DNA from: Cephalopachus bancanus
Lineage: Eukaryota; Chordata; Mammalia; Primates; Tarsiidae
Assembly (NCBI GenBank): GCA_027257055.1
Contig: JAPVLO010000233.1
Span: 2,232,001 to 2,296,000, forward strand
Length of the DNA stretch: 64,000 nucleotides
Direction of reading: 5' to 3'
Shown here: positions 22,467-33,420 of the stretch, one piece after another
How the letters are laid out: the number at the start of each line of letters is the position of its first letter
Position numbering within the stretch: position 1 is the stretch's first letter
Translations under genes and position numbers: made by a program
The notes under the pieces: generated by a model
What the model saw: only the letters and a program-made list of their open reading frames with translations
Databases searched by the model: none
Told to the model about the DNA's origin: nothing

Positions 22467-22984
22467 AACTAGCTAAAATCAGCCAATACAAAAAAGGGCT
22501 GTAGTAGGAAGAATCCAGGGGTCTCAGCAAAGGGATAGACCCAGGAACGGGGGGGCCGTCATGGCTCCAAGGAGGTCTTTCTCTCGGCGCTCTGTACCCC
22601 GTCTCTGCATCGTCATGAAGCAGTGTGCTTCGATTTTGTTTCTTACATGGCAGATGTGGCCCTTCCATAGAGCCTGGCTGTACGTTTTGTGGCTGAGGCC
22701 ATGTGACAAATTCACTGCCTGTTCTTCCCAAGAGAAGGAATCCACTCAGGGTGCGTTAGTGTCGGCTAGACGGGGGAATCAGAAATTTAGTAAAAATGTA
22801 GCACGGCAACCTGCCCCAGGAAACCGAGGGGAGGGGTAGAACGTGTTAAGGGGAAGCGAGGGAGGAGCGTTTCCAAGCTGGAGGGACCCCAACGTGGCCA
22901 ATGGTAGCCGGTCATCACTCTAGAGATGCAGGTATCCTCTGTGTGTATGTGTGCAGGACAAATGTGTATGGAGAGTGGGAATGT

Positions 22985-23112
22985 CTAATGACCCAAATCC
23001 TACAAAGTCTTATCCTCATCACAAAGTGAAGAAAGGGAGGTTGGAGGAAGTGACATTAATTTCCCAAGGTCATGGCCAGTGAATGACCAAACTTGGATTC
23101 AAATTCAGGTCT
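22985..23112 (+). repeat. MIR SINE
   Basis: Sense MIR core: CTTATCCTCATCACAAAGTGAAG, ATTTCCCAAGGTCATGGCCAGTGA, TTGGATTCAAATTCAGGTCTG. Confidence 0.7.
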
Positions 23113-23113
23113 G

Positions 23114-23398
23114 GGCCGGGCACGGTATCATGCCTGTAATTCAGCACTTTGGAAGGCCAGCGTGGGAGGATCGCTTGAGACCAGGAGCTCGAGACCAGCC
23201 TGGGCAACATAGCGTGACCTCGTCTCTACAAAACAATCCAAAAACTTAGCCGGGCATGGTAGTGCACACCTGTAGTCCCAGCTACTCAGGAGACTGAGGT
23301 GGAAGGATCACCTGAGCCCAGGAGGTAGAGGCTGCGGTGAGCTGTGATTGTGCCACCGTACTTCAGAGCAAGACCCAACCTCAAAAAAAAAAAAAAAA
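23114..23398 (+). mobile_element. Alu, J-type
   Basis: Sense; the right-arm 3' part has lost about 15 bases (GTGCCACCGTACTTCAGAGC). A16 tail. Confidence 0.92.
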
Positions 23399-23401
23399 GT
23401 T

Positions 23402-23679
23402 AGCTGGGTGTCATCCCAACATTTTGGGAGGTAGAGGCAAAAAGGATTATCTGAGCTCAGGGGTTCAAGACCCGCCTGAGCAACATGGCGAGACCTCATC
23501 TCTACAATAAATCAAAAAATCAGCTGGGCATGGTGGCGTGCACCTGTGGTTCCAGTTACTTGGAAGGCTGAGGCAGAAGGATCGCCTGAGCTCAGCAGAT
23601 CGAGGCTGCAGTGCCGTGAGCATGCCACTGCACTCCAACCTGGGCGGCAGAGTGAGACTCCCACTCAAAAAAAAAAAAA
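23402..23679 (+). mobile_element. Alu, T-type
   Basis: Sense; inserted into or beside the A-tail of the previous Alu. The first 15 bases are missing (TTAGCTGGGTGTCATCCC). Confidence 0.93.
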
Positions 23680-24096
23680 GTGCAGAAGAGAGTTACCCAA
23701 TGCAGCGTGTGTGTGTGTGGATATGTGTGTGTTGAAAGGCCGTGTTGTTTTCCTAGAACTTAATCTTGAACAAAAAATAAAAATTAACCAATTGGGGGAA
23801 ACCATGAGCACCATCTACATATTCAAATTAAATTTTAGTATTTTACTATCAAGTGTCTTGAGAACGGTCATTGTCTTGTGGCTATGGAACAGAATGTCCC
23901 ACTGTTAGGAGACATGAGCCAAAGAACTTAAGAATAAAGAGTCCCAGTGTCTGCAAGTAATTTGCAAGTGATTCAGCCAAGGAGGGGAAGGGATAGGAAG
24001 CACGGATGTGGCCTGGCACTGATAACTGGTGAATATACGTGAAAGGTCAGTGGGTGGTCATTGTCCTCACCTTTCGACCTTTTAAAACTTTTCTGA
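23680..24096. other. No recognised gene or repeat
   Basis: Contains a short interrupted GT tract (23707-23732); otherwise plain AT-rich DNA. Confidence 0.35.
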
Positions 24097-24280
24097 AGCA
24101 ATTAGTCGGGTGTGGTGGTGCGCACCTGTAGTTCCAGTTACTTGGAAGCCTGAGGCGAAAGGATCTCCAGAGCCCAAGCAGGTCCAGGCTGCGGTGGCCA
24201 TGATCATGCCACTGCACTCCAGCCTGGGCAACAGAGTGAGACTCTGACTCAAAAAATAAAAAATAAAAATAAAACTTCTG
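24097..24280 (+). mobile_element. Alu right-arm fragment, T-type
   Basis: Starts at the mid-linker (CAATTAGTCGGGTGTGG) and ends in an (AAAAATA)n tail. Confidence 0.9.
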
Positions 24281-24417
24281 AAATAAAAAAGAGGGGAAGA
24301 AGATTAAGTAACCTAGGGCCATGGGCAGGGGTTGAGAAGGAACGGTCAGGGATAAGCTAGTGACCGGGCCATCAAGGCATAAGGACGCTTGGGGCTTTTC
24401 TAGAATTGCAGTGGTCA

Positions 24418-24713
<296 letters not shown>

Positions 24714-25037
24714 TGGCGTGGTCGAGTCTGACCGAGACACGAAATATTCATGGCAGAGGAACAAAGCACACGAGACAGGAGAGGGCGGGGGGTGTGCCGG
24801 GGGTTGATCCACACATCATTTGTTTCTGAGGTGATCACATTAGCAGCACTTTAACAAGAGTGGATTGGGAAGGGCCGAAACAGTGGCCAAAAGATTCATT
24901 CATATGTTACCACAGTGGTTAAGATGACACAGTCCGTAGGCCTCGAGGACAGTGGTGCAAAGATAAGGTGGAGACAACTTCAGAACTACACAGGGCCGAA
25001 GAAGCCGCAGACTTGACAGTCAGGTACACTCCGTGAG
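24714..25037. other. No recognised gene or repeat
   Basis: Non-Alu DNA of mixed composition. No supported function. Confidence 0.35.
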
Positions 25038-25312
25038 TCCACGGTGGCTCATGCCTGGAATCCCAGTACTTTGGGAGGCTGAGGCAGGAGGATCACTGGA
25101 GTCCAGGAATTGGAGACCAGCCTGTGCAGCGGAGTGAGACCTCGTCTCTAACAGGAAATCAAACAATTAGGCAGGAGTGTTGGCACATACTCTCAAGTCC
25201 TCGGTGGAAGCGTCACTTGAACCCAGGAGGTCGAGGCTGCGGTGAGCCAGGATTGTGCCACTGCACTCCAACCTGGGTGACAGAGAAGGACCCCAACTTG
25301 AAAGAAAAAAAG
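25038..25312 (+). mobile_element. Alu, J-type, diverged
   Basis: Sense, starting CCACGGTGGCTCATGCC. The middle has lost part of the right-arm start (CTCTCAAGTCCTCGGTGGAAG). Confidence 0.9.
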
Positions 25313-26357
25313 AACACTGACTTGGTTCAATTGGGTGCGATGAGTCTTTTAAACCCCTCCAAAAATGACGGCTTATGGAGGGAGAAGATTCATTATAGAA
25401 TCTCTTGGGCCATGAATGAATTAACGAACAGAATTGGTTTATCCATCAGGGGTTTATTTCTCTTCGATCAACCCATCTAGTGCTGCTTCTTGTATAGTAG
25501 ATTCTCAATAAAACTTCTTAAAATTGTGTTTAGAAATCGTGAAATGGATTTTTAGATGCTTTCTTCTATTGCCAATTCTTGGGGGGTCTGCTGTCTGTCT
25601 TTCCCCTGAAGGCCTAAGCATTTGACACACATCCGTCTCCCAGCACCTGTTGGACGGGCTTACCTGGCATCTAAAAAAGTACCCCTGTCTTTTCAAATCT
25701 CTCAGATGTATCTAGAATCCATTTTGTCCTCCACCAACTAGTTCATTGTCTCCGTGTAGAAAGTGCAAGTATTTCTGCTTGTTAGTGCATTTACTACATG
25801 CAGCTTGAATTGAAAGAACTTGCAAAAGAGGAAACACGTTTTCTACAACATGGATTCTCAAAGGCAACAAACGCTCTCCTGGGAGCGATTCTTTTGTTCC
25901 AGAGCAGGAATGACGGAGCGAGTGCGTGCTCACACCAGGCTCCCCGAGACACTGCCCACAACGCACACAAAGCAGGAGGGGGCCTGAGTGTCATCGGAGG
26001 GTCCCTCGCATGGGCGTGGCTCTTCTGGTGGGACACAAAGTAGGGAAGTGGGTGATGTGGGGTTCCGGAGAGAGACCCCCCCACGCCCAGGAAGTAGAGG
26101 CATCAGGCCACAGTTTAGGGTCTCTGTCCGGGAGACTTCCTCGCCACCCCTCCCATGCCACGTTTGGGAGGTCACATGTCTCCTCCCACTCAGCATCAGC
26201 ACCGGCCACACTTGCCTAGCTGACTTCTGGCTGTCTGCCATCTCCCTTAGCCTTCAAGTAAGCCCTCCGAACGCCTTCCTGGGCACTCCCGGCATTCAGC
26301 TTGGTGCCCAGTGTAGGGTCAGTGCTGCATGACTTTCACATATAGAAATGAACAGAT
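25313..26357. other. No recognised gene or repeat
   Basis: One kilobase of non-Alu DNA. Several overlapping open frames (60-114 codons) occur at 25.79-26.33 kb on both strands, but none has splice context or recognisable domains. Confidence 0.35.
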
Positions 26358-26655
26358 GGGCCGGGCTCGGTGACTCAGCCTGTAATCCCAGCGCGTTGGG
26401 AGGCCGAGGTGAGTGGATTGCCTGGGCCCGCGGGTTTGAGACCCACCTGGGCAACTTGGCAAGACCTCGTCTCTAGAGTCAATCAAAAAAATTAGCCAGG
26501 TATAGTAGCGCACGCCTGTAGTTCCAGCCACTTGGAGGCTGAGGTGGAGGGATTGCTGGAGCCCAGCAGGTCAAGGCTGTGGTGGCCAGGAGCATGCCAC
26601 TGCACTCCAGTCTGAGTGACAGAGTGAGACTCCAACTCAAAAAAAAAAAAAAAGG
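26358..26655 (+). mobile_element. Alu, T2 sublineage
   Basis: Sense, with a clear 16-bp target-site duplication GAAATGAACAGATGGG on both sides. Carries GGCTCGGTGACTCAGCCTGT at its head. Confidence 0.96.
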
Positions 26656-26799
26656 AAATGAACAGATGGGCAAGTGGCTTCCTCAAAGGATGTCCCAGCT
26701 TCCAGCAGTCATATCAGCACTGGTATTAACCCTTTTCTTTGTATCAAGTTTCAATTTAGTGTTTTTTTTTTAATGGCATTTTAAAAATAGTATGCTCAG

Positions 26800-26922
26800 C
26801 CAGGTGAGGTGGCTCATACCTGTCATCCCAGCACTTTGGGAGGCAGATGTGGGAGGACTGCTTGAGGCCAGGAATTCAAGACTCACCTGGGCAACATAGC
26901 GAGACTCTGTCTCTATTGGAAA
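26800..26922 (+). mobile_element. Free left Alu monomer (FLAM-like)
   Basis: Sense left arm ending CTCTGTCTCTATTGGAAATAA. Confidence 0.87.
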
Positions 26923-27056
26923 TAACATTTAAAAAGTAGTACATCTGTTATTTTTTGAGTTATTGATAACGGCCATTCTGGAGATGATGTGTCAAAAAGG
27001 GAACACTTCTACACTGCTGGTGGGAATGTAAACTAGTACAGCCTCTGTGGAAATCA

Positions 27057-27308
27057 GTGTGGCAATTCTTGAAAGCTGTAAAAACCAACCTTCCTTATGA
27101 CCCCGCAATCCCCCTACTGAGAATATACCCCGAAGAACTCAAATCACTCTATAAAAAAGATACCTGCATATGTATGTTTATTGCAGCATTGTTCACAATA
27201 GCAAGAACCTGGAACCAACCATGCTGTCCATCAAAAGAGGACTGGATTTTTAAAATATGGTACATATACACAATGGAATACTATGCAGCCATAAAAAAGA
27301 ACAAAATC
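27057..27308 (+). pseudogene. L1 ORF2 protein, C-terminal remnant
   Basis: Open frame matching the end of the L1 ORF2 endonuclease/reverse transcriptase: YDPAIPLLRIYPEE, FIAALFTIARTWNQP and [12 protein letters not shown] are the conserved C-terminal phrases. It is cut by an Alu at 27310 and resumes after it (ATGAATTTCGCAGCAACCTGG). Only the last tenth of the protein is left; not functional. Confidence 0.9.
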
Positions 27309-27309
27309 A

Positions 27310-27607
27310 AGCTGGGTTTGGTGGCTCAGCCTATAATCTTGTGCCTTTGGGAGGCGGAAGTGAGTGGATTGCCTGAGCCTGTGGGTTCGAGACCCGCCTG
27401 GGCAACTTGGCGAGACCTCATCTCTACAGTAAATCAAAAATTAGTCAGGTGTGGTAGCGCACGCCTGTAGTTCCAGCTACTCGGAAGGCTGAGGCGGAAG
27501 GATCGCCGGAGCCCAGCAGGTCGAGGTTGCGGTAGCCGGGAGTGGCCACTGCACTCCAGTCTGGGCGACAGAGTGAGACTCCAACTCGAAAAAAAAAAAA
27601 AAAAAAA
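27310..27607 (+). mobile_element. Alu, T2 sublineage, nested in L1
   Basis: Sense, with AAAAAAGAACAAAATCA duplicated on both sides. The L1 target reads continuously once the Alu is removed. A19 tail. Confidence 0.97.
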
Positions 27608-27946
27608 AGAACAAAATCATGAATTTCGCAGCAACCTGGATGGAATTAGAGTCTATAATACTGAGTGATCTCTCACAGAAACAAAGATGTGAGCATCACA
27701 TGTTCTCACTCATAAGTGGACCTTGAGCAGCTACCGTAATACTATAAGAAAGGGATCGACAGTGGCGGGAAACTATGGGTGGGGGGTGCAGGGAGGGGAA
27801 GGGAGGTGGGAGTAACAGTAGTCAATATCTGCCGGGGGGGGGAACACCTCATCAACAAAGGTACCTGCACGGTGAATATTTGTATACCTAGCCCTTAACT
27901 CTACCCCACAATTTTAAAATAAAAAAATATATATATTTTAAAAAGT

Positions 27947-27949
<3 letters not shown>

Positions 27950-27989
<40 letters not shown>
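27950..27989. repeat. (AC)n microsatellite
   Basis: Twenty AC units directly at the L1 3' junction. Confidence 0.97.
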
Positions 27990-27991
<2 letters not shown>

Positions 27992-28114
27992 CAGACTTTC
28001 TAGTGAATGTGAATATGGACTTCTAAGATCATCTGAGCTTACATGCATTAAAAATGAGTGTTCATTACTAAGGTATTGTCTTAGGATCTGCCGTATAGAA
28101 GGGTTTCCCCCTTC

Positions 28115-28540
28115 TGGTCAGGCCTTGGTCTGATTCTTTCGGTTCCAACTAAACGTCAGGACACCAAGAGCGAAGCCAGCCAAGAGGCGCTCACACGGTC
28201 CCTTTATTCACGTCTAGGCACAGTGATCATGGGGCCGTGTCCAGCCCTGTGCACAATGCCGGTCGCTGTCCAAGGCCAGCACTCCAGGACAGTGTGGTTC
28301 CTTAGTCTCGGGAGCAGACACTGCGGAGTTTGTCCATGACAAAGCTCTGTGGGCACCTGCTCCAGGAGCGCTATGCAGGCGTTTTTATACGTCTCCCAGG
28401 GCAGAAACTGAAAGTCCTGGGTGACATCTTATCAGAACCACCTGGAAACACCGAGAAGCAAGCGAGGATAATTTCAAGCCAAGAAGGACACCCCTGGTAA
28501 GAATTTTGCAGGCAATGCGTACTCTCTTATCTGTAACAAT
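28115..28540 (-). mobile_element. Probable ERV solo LTR
   Basis: Read on the minus strand, a TATA box (GACGTATAAAAACGCC, near 28383-28392) is followed about 180 bases later by AATAAAG (near 28203-28209). A GCGCCTCTTGGCTGGCTTCG..CTTGGTGTCC stretch then follows, the usual U3-R-U5 spacing of a retroviral LTR. No internal viral sequence is seen on either side. Exact ends and family unknown. Confidence 0.45.
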
Positions 28541-28768
28541 GCTTGTAATGTATCATTTAGGAGAGAGACACGCAGATCTTGACGTGACTTGTGTGATAGG
28601 CACTGCTTATTAATGAAATAATAAATAATGAAATAGCCTTCTCTAGTGAAAGAAAAAAAAATATTTGTGATGTCAGGGAGTGTCCTGCAACAGGGCTGTG
28701 ACCATTTAAAACCATGAAACATGGTGGCGTTCCAATGATGAACTCTCTTAGAAAATCACTGTTAGAGT

Positions 28769-29066
28769 CAGGCATGGTGGCTCACACCTGTAATCCCAGC
28801 ACTTTGAGAGGCAGAGGAGGGAAGGTTGCCTGAGTCCAGGGGTGCGAGACCAGACAGGGAAACTTGGCAAGATCTCATCTCTACAATAAATCAAAAAAAT
28901 TAGCCAGGAGTGGTGGCGCTCACCTGTGTTTCCAGCTTCTTGGGAGGCTGAGGCGGAAGGATCTCCTGAGCCCAGCAGGTCATGCTGCAGTGAGTCGTGA
29001 TCGGGCCACAGCACTCCAGCCTGGGTGACAGAGTGAGACCCTGACTCGAAACAAAAGACAAAAAAC
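28769..29066 (+). mobile_element. Alu, T-type/J-type intermediate
   Basis: Sense; has CAATAAATCAAAAA and CAGCAGGTC but also TGAGTCGTGATCGGGCC in the right arm. Lies between two similar 45-bp segments. Confidence 0.92.
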
Positions 29067-29507
29067 GGAACTATTGTGGTGTTCCAATGACAAATCCTCT
29101 TAGAAAAACACCATTAGAAAAAATGCAACACGTGACAGACGGTGTATTTTCCTGTTGTAGAGAGAGGGTGTTCAGTTTCTTCTCTTGTGGGTGACTGACC
29201 ACACCTTTACACTGAACAAAGACAGGAGTCGGGCTTGTCAAGTCCCTCGTCCCATGGCGTTAGACAGCTCTTGTGACGTCAGTCTGTGCCACCACCACAC
29301 TCAGTGTCTCCCATCCGCATGTGTCCGTCCTCAGACCCGGGGGTCTCGAGGTCGACTAAGGTAGGTTTCTCCAGGGTGGGCTCCACAGGGAGACTCTGCT
29401 CCAGGTTGTGGGTCAAGGACACTGATACCCAGCCAGGTGAAAACAGCCTCACCCTGTGTGAGGGCCATGAGGTTTTGCACCCGACGGAACCAATAAGCGT
29501 TCACTGG
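29067..29507. other. Single-copy stretch with CRE motif
   Basis: Non-repeat DNA. Contains the full palindromic CRE TGACGTCA at 29274-29281. No gene supported. Confidence 0.35.
29274..29281. promoter_or_regulatory. CRE (TGACGTCA) motif
   Basis: Exact palindromic CREB/ATF site in non-repeat DNA; context otherwise uninformative. Confidence 0.2.
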
Positions 29508-29587
29508 AAACGAGACCAGCCTGGGCGACATAGCCAGATCTCGTCTCTACAAAAAAAAAAATCAAAAAATTAATCGGACGTGGTGAC
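29508..29587 (+). mobile_element. Alu fragment
   Basis: Middle part only, from GAGACCAGCCTGGGCGAC to the linker and ATCGGACGTGGTG. Confidence 0.85.
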
Positions 29588-29782
29588 CTCTTCCCCGTCT
29601 TTTATTCATTTTCCATGAAATGAGAGGGTGAAGTCAGAAGACTTATAACTTGAGCAGTGCCTTGCCTGTAGTATGTTGTCAAATAATATCTGGAGAAAGA
29701 CTAAAACAATGAAATACAAAGGATTCGGAGACGATGACATTTTTCTGAAAATGATTACATTTAAGAGCAATGTTTTCTTTTT

Positions 29783-30067
29783 CTTTTTTTTGAGTCAGGG
29801 GTCTCACTCTCATGCCCAGGCTGGAGTGCAATGGAAAGGTATGACTTGTCGCAACCTTGACCTCCTGGGATCAGGTGATCCTTCCACCTCAGCCTCCCGA
29901 GTAGCTGGGACTACAGGCCACCACGCTTGGCTCATTTTTAAATTTTTTGTAGAGATAAGGTCTCGCTGCGTTGCCCAGGCTGTTCTCGAACTCCTAGGCT
30001 CCAGCAATCCTCCCATCTCGGCTTCCCAAAGTGCTAGGATTACAGGTGCGAGCCGCCCTGCCTGGCC
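29783..30067 (-). mobile_element. Alu, J-type
   Basis: Antisense, starts TTTTTTTTGAGTCAGGGG. Ends GAGCCGCCCTGCCTGGCC. Confidence 0.93.
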
Positions 30068-30504
30068 CAGAAGCAATCTCTCTACCCATTCTCTTTGTCA
30101 TCAGTTACGCGAGGAACATTCTCAGCAGAACGTTGGGCTTCGTGTGGCCAACCTAGTGCTTGTATTCTCTGTATTCCCTGTTGAAAACTCTTTAAAGGGA
30201 TAGTAAAGGGTTAGCATAGGGATACATGTCTTCTGGAAGACGGAGGACAGACGGACGAGTGGTCACTGACAGCAGAAAGCTGAAACTGACTGCCTACTGA
30301 GTGTGAACAGCTGGGGGTGGGTCAGAGCCAAGTGTCAAGCAAGGGGGCCTTTAAGTACCTCTGAACTGGGTTTCAGGGTAGGATCGAAATTTCGAGAATT
30401 GATGAAAAGGTTGTATAAGGGATCATTGAACTTCCAGACTCCCTTTCAATCAGGCTACTTAGGAAATCACTTCTCCCCAAGTGTAAACCGTGGGGTCAGG
30501 TCTC
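30068..30504. other. No recognised gene or repeat
   Basis: Non-Alu DNA before the MER3 copy; nothing supported. Confidence 0.35.
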
Positions 30505-30636
30505 CAGCACTGTGCGGTAGGACTTTCTGTGGAGAAAGAAATATTTTATATCCGCATTGTACAGCAGCAAACATCTCAGCAGCCACTTGAAACATGGCCA
30601 GTGTGACCAAGGCACTGAATTTAAAATTTAATTTTA

Positions 30637-30775
30637 GCCAGGCACCTGTAATCTTAGCTACTCGGGAAGCTGGGGCAGGAGGATTGCCGGAACCCAGCAG
30701 TTTGAGGCTGCAGTGAGCTATGATCTCCAGCCTGGGCGACAGAGCAAGATCCTGTCCCTAAAAATAAATATAATA
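30637..30775 (+). mobile_element. Alu right-arm fragment in MER3
   Basis: From GCCAGGCACCTGTAATCTTAGC to an AAAATAAATATAATA tail. Confidence 0.88.
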
Positions 30776-30777
30776 GG

Positions 30778-31064
30778 TCTGGTGCAGTGGCTCAGCTTGT
30801 AATCCCAGCACTTTGGGAGGCCAAGGCAAGAAGATTGCCTGAGCCCAGGGGTTCGAGACCAGCATGGGCAACTTGGTAAGACCTCGTCTCTACAATAAAT
30901 CACAAAAAACTAGCCGGGTATAGTGGTGTGCATCTATAGTTCCAGCTACTTGGAAGGCTGAGGCGGGAGGATCGCTGGAGCCCAGCAAGTTGAGGCTGCG
31001 GTGGCCGTGAGCGTGCCACTGTGCTCCAGCCTGGACGACAGTGTGAGACTCCAACTCAAAAAAT
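30778..31064 (+). mobile_element. Alu, T-type, in MER3
   Basis: Sense dimer with GGCTCAGCTTGTAATCC at its head, inserted in the tail of the preceding fragment. Confidence 0.94.
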
Positions 31065-31120
31065 AATTCAGATAGCCATGTGTGGCTGATGGCTGACATT
31101 GGACAATGCAGCTCTAACTC

Positions 31121-31369
31121 GGGGAAACGAGGGTGCTGAGAACAGGGATGGATTCTCTTGTGGAAAAACAGAAAGTATGTCGAATCCTGCAAGCGAATGG
31201 TACGGCCCCTTCTACCAAGTGGGGCCCAGACTGGAAGATTCCTTTCTGAGGAAATTGGCCTAACAATGAGAAAGGATGAGTCAATGCAGACACTTAGTTA
31301 TTCCCAGTAGAGGGGTTGGCACTGCACGATAGCGCTCCTCTGACACCGCGCTCTCAATCAGCATTCTTT
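31121..31369. other. No recognised gene or repeat
   Basis: Short unique stretch. Confidence 0.3.
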
Positions 31370-31470
31370 TCTTTTTCTTTTTTGGGGGGCAGGGGGTGGA
31401 ACACAGTCTTGCTGTTTTGTCCAGGCTGGCCTTGAGCGCCCAGGCTCAAGCGATCCTCATGCCTCAGCCT
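31370..31470 (-). mobile_element. Alu left-arm fragment
   Basis: Degraded antisense arm: CAGTCTTGCTGTTTTGTCCAGG to CTCATGCCTCAGCCTCACG. Confidence 0.7.
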
Positions 31471-31835
31471 CACGTCAGCCAGCATTTTTAATACCGCGAG
31501 GAAGGCTGCCCCCCCTGGGATAGAAATCAACACAAAGAGAAGAAAAAGAACGGAGACCGAGACATGACAGGGAGATAAGGGGGAAAATGCATTAAAAGAG
31601 AAGGCTTTGCACCCTCAAACAAGATCAGGAGGCTCTTTAAAAGATTGGAGGCCAGAGGTGCAGAGGAACAAACATGTCCCCACACCCAGGCGCCTTCTGA
31701 GTCACCCGAGTCAGCAGGGCACAGGAAGTTCCAGTTCTCCGCCTGCCCTGATCAGGCCCTGCGCCTGCAGAAAAATCTCGGAGTAAAAATGAAGTGAATC
31801 ATTAAATGACGGCCTATTCTTCAGACCCGCTGGTT

Positions 31836-32520
31836 ACAAAGCAGGGGTCCCACAACCCGCTTCTCAAATTCAATTAATTTGCTGGAGCAGCTTATAGAAC
31901 TTACAGGGAAAAACTTTGTCTCTGTTGACCCGTTTATTATAAAGAATACAGGCTGGGCGCAGTAGCTGACGCCTGTAATCCCAGCACTTTGGGAGGCTGA
32001 GGCTGGAAGACTGCTTCAACCCAGGAGTCCGAGACCAGCCTCGGCAACATAGCGAGACCTCATCTCTACCAAAAAAAGAAAAAAACTAGCCAGGTGTGGT
32101 GGCATATGCCTGTAGTCCCTGCTATACCGAGGAGGCTGAGGTGGAAGGATCATCTGAGGTTGAGGCTGTGGTGAACCATGATCATAACATTGCACTCCAG
32201 CCTGGGCAACAGAGTGGGACCCGTGACTCAAATAAATAAGGTATAAGGGACCTTTTTCATCTGGCTGTTCCTTCGGGAACAGTGCCACCCTCCAGGAATC
32301 TCCATGTTTCTGGGTGCAGAAACTCTCCGAACCCACTCCTTTGGGTGCTTGATGGAGGCATCATTATGTAGCCATGATTGCTCAAATCACTGGTCGTTGG
32401 TGATCAACTCAACCTTCAGCCCCCTCCTCAGAGGTTGGGGGAGGTCTTTCTGGGTGGCCAACCTCAATTCTGAAGCTATGGTGGGGTCCTGGGCCACCCA
32501 CCATCTCATTAGCATACAGC
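31836..32520 (-). mobile_element. ERVL-like LTR remnant split by an Alu
   Basis: Antisense LTR-type phrases: CAATTAATTTGCTGGAGCAGC, CGTTTATTATAAAG before the Alu; CCACCCTCCAGGAATCTCCATG, GGTGATCAACTCAACCTTCAGCCCC and CCACCATCTCATTAGCATA after it. Minus-strand AATAAA sits in the TTTATTATAAAG block. Family name uncertain. Confidence 0.6.
31950..32240 (+). mobile_element. Alu, J-type, inside the LTR
   Basis: Sense, complete, ends AAATAAATAAG. Confidence 0.93.
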
Positions 32521-32529
32521 AGACACCCT

Positions 32530-33127
32530 GATGAACTTGGAGGTGCTTGGGGTTTGAGCCGCTGTGGCGAGGAAGTAGAGATGAGGCCGGCTGGTCGTCA
32601 GCAGGCACCTGTCACCGTGGGTCATTACAGGGCACCCATTACCTCCCTCCGAGTTGGGTGGGAGGCAGAGAGCTCCCGTGACCTCCCTCTGAGGCAGTGG
32701 GAGGAGTTGACGCTGAGCCTCTGACTTCTTAGGTGTTCAAGCCCAGGCAGAGGGACCCAGTGAGGATCCGCCGGGGTGGGCGATCCACTCACGTGTCGGT
32801 CACCTGCAGACCTGGGTGCAGGCACATCTGGCTGGGAGTCGAGTGCCACTGCCCCAGGCTCAGAGAGCCACCCCCCAGGACAACCTCCAAACAGTCACCT
32901 CCACACAGAGGTGGCTGTTTGGAGGTTTATAGGCCAAGGCAAGAAGGGTGGCCCCCAAGGACACTAGTGCTGTTATTCATGGTGAGGAGCCCTCACGCCT
33001 CAATCATTTTGATTCCAGCCTGAAGAAAAGTCTGTTCGTCCCAGTTAGTTACACAGAGGCTGGACTTGGACACTTCCTGTGTAACAAGAACCTCTCAGTG
33101 AGGTAGGAAAGTAAATCCAAAATTGCA
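32530..33127. other. Single-copy stretch with a long hairpin
   Basis: GC-richer non-repeat DNA. The only structure seen is the inverted repeat at 32882-32927. Confidence 0.4.
32882..32927. repeat. 20-bp inverted repeat (hairpin)
   Basis: The arms 32882-32901 and 32908-32927 are reverse complements except for one T/G position, around a 6-base CACACA loop. As RNA from the + strand the mismatch becomes a U-G pair, so the stem would be continuous. Confidence 0.85.
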
Positions 33128-33420
33128 GGCCGGGCTCGGTGGCTCAGCCTGTCATCCCAGCACTCTGGGAGGCTGAGGCGAGTGGATTGCCTGAGCCCAC
33201 GGGTTCAAGACCAGCCCGGGCAACTTGGCGAGGCCTCATCTCTACAAAAAATCAAAAATTAGCCGGGCATGGTAGTGCACCCCTGTAGTTCCGGCTATTT
33301 GGAAGGCTGAGGCAGAAAGATCACCGGAGCCCAGCAGGTTGACGCTGGGGTGGCCGTGAATGTGCCACTGCATTCCAGCCTGGGCGACGGAGTGAGACTC
33401 CAACTCAAAAAAAAAAGAAA
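33128..33420 (+). mobile_element. Alu, T2 sublineage
   Basis: Sense, with AAATTGC repeated at both ends. Head GGCTCGGTGGCTCAGCCTGTC. Confidence 0.95.

Larger units (their letters stand above)
26945..27940 (+). mobile_element. L1 LINE, 5'-truncated and 5'-inverted, with nested Alu
   Basis: The 3' end of L1: the ORF2 C-terminus (27057-27308), then the 3' UTR with TGTTCTCACTCATAAGTGGA and a terminal AATAAA-containing A-rich tail at about 27920. TTTAAAAAGTAGTACA occurs at 26928 and again at 27938, a target-site duplication bounding the insertion. The first 45 bases contain TTGATAACGGCCATTCTG, which belongs to the opposite strand of ORF2, so the 5' end is inverted (twin priming). Confidence 0.9.
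30505..31120 (+). mobile_element. MER3 hAT element split by two Alus
   Basis: The left half (GCACTGTGCGGTAGGACTTTCTGTGG, GCAGCCACTTGAAACATGGCC, TTTAAAATTTAATTTTAG) ends at 30636. The right half (GATAGCCATGTGTGGCTGATGG, CATTGGACAATGCAG) starts at 31065. The Alus at 30637 and 30778 fill the gap. Confidence 0.8.

Noticed and set aside
29673..30203. A 176-codon + strand frame
   Set aside because: Most of it is translated Alu antisense.
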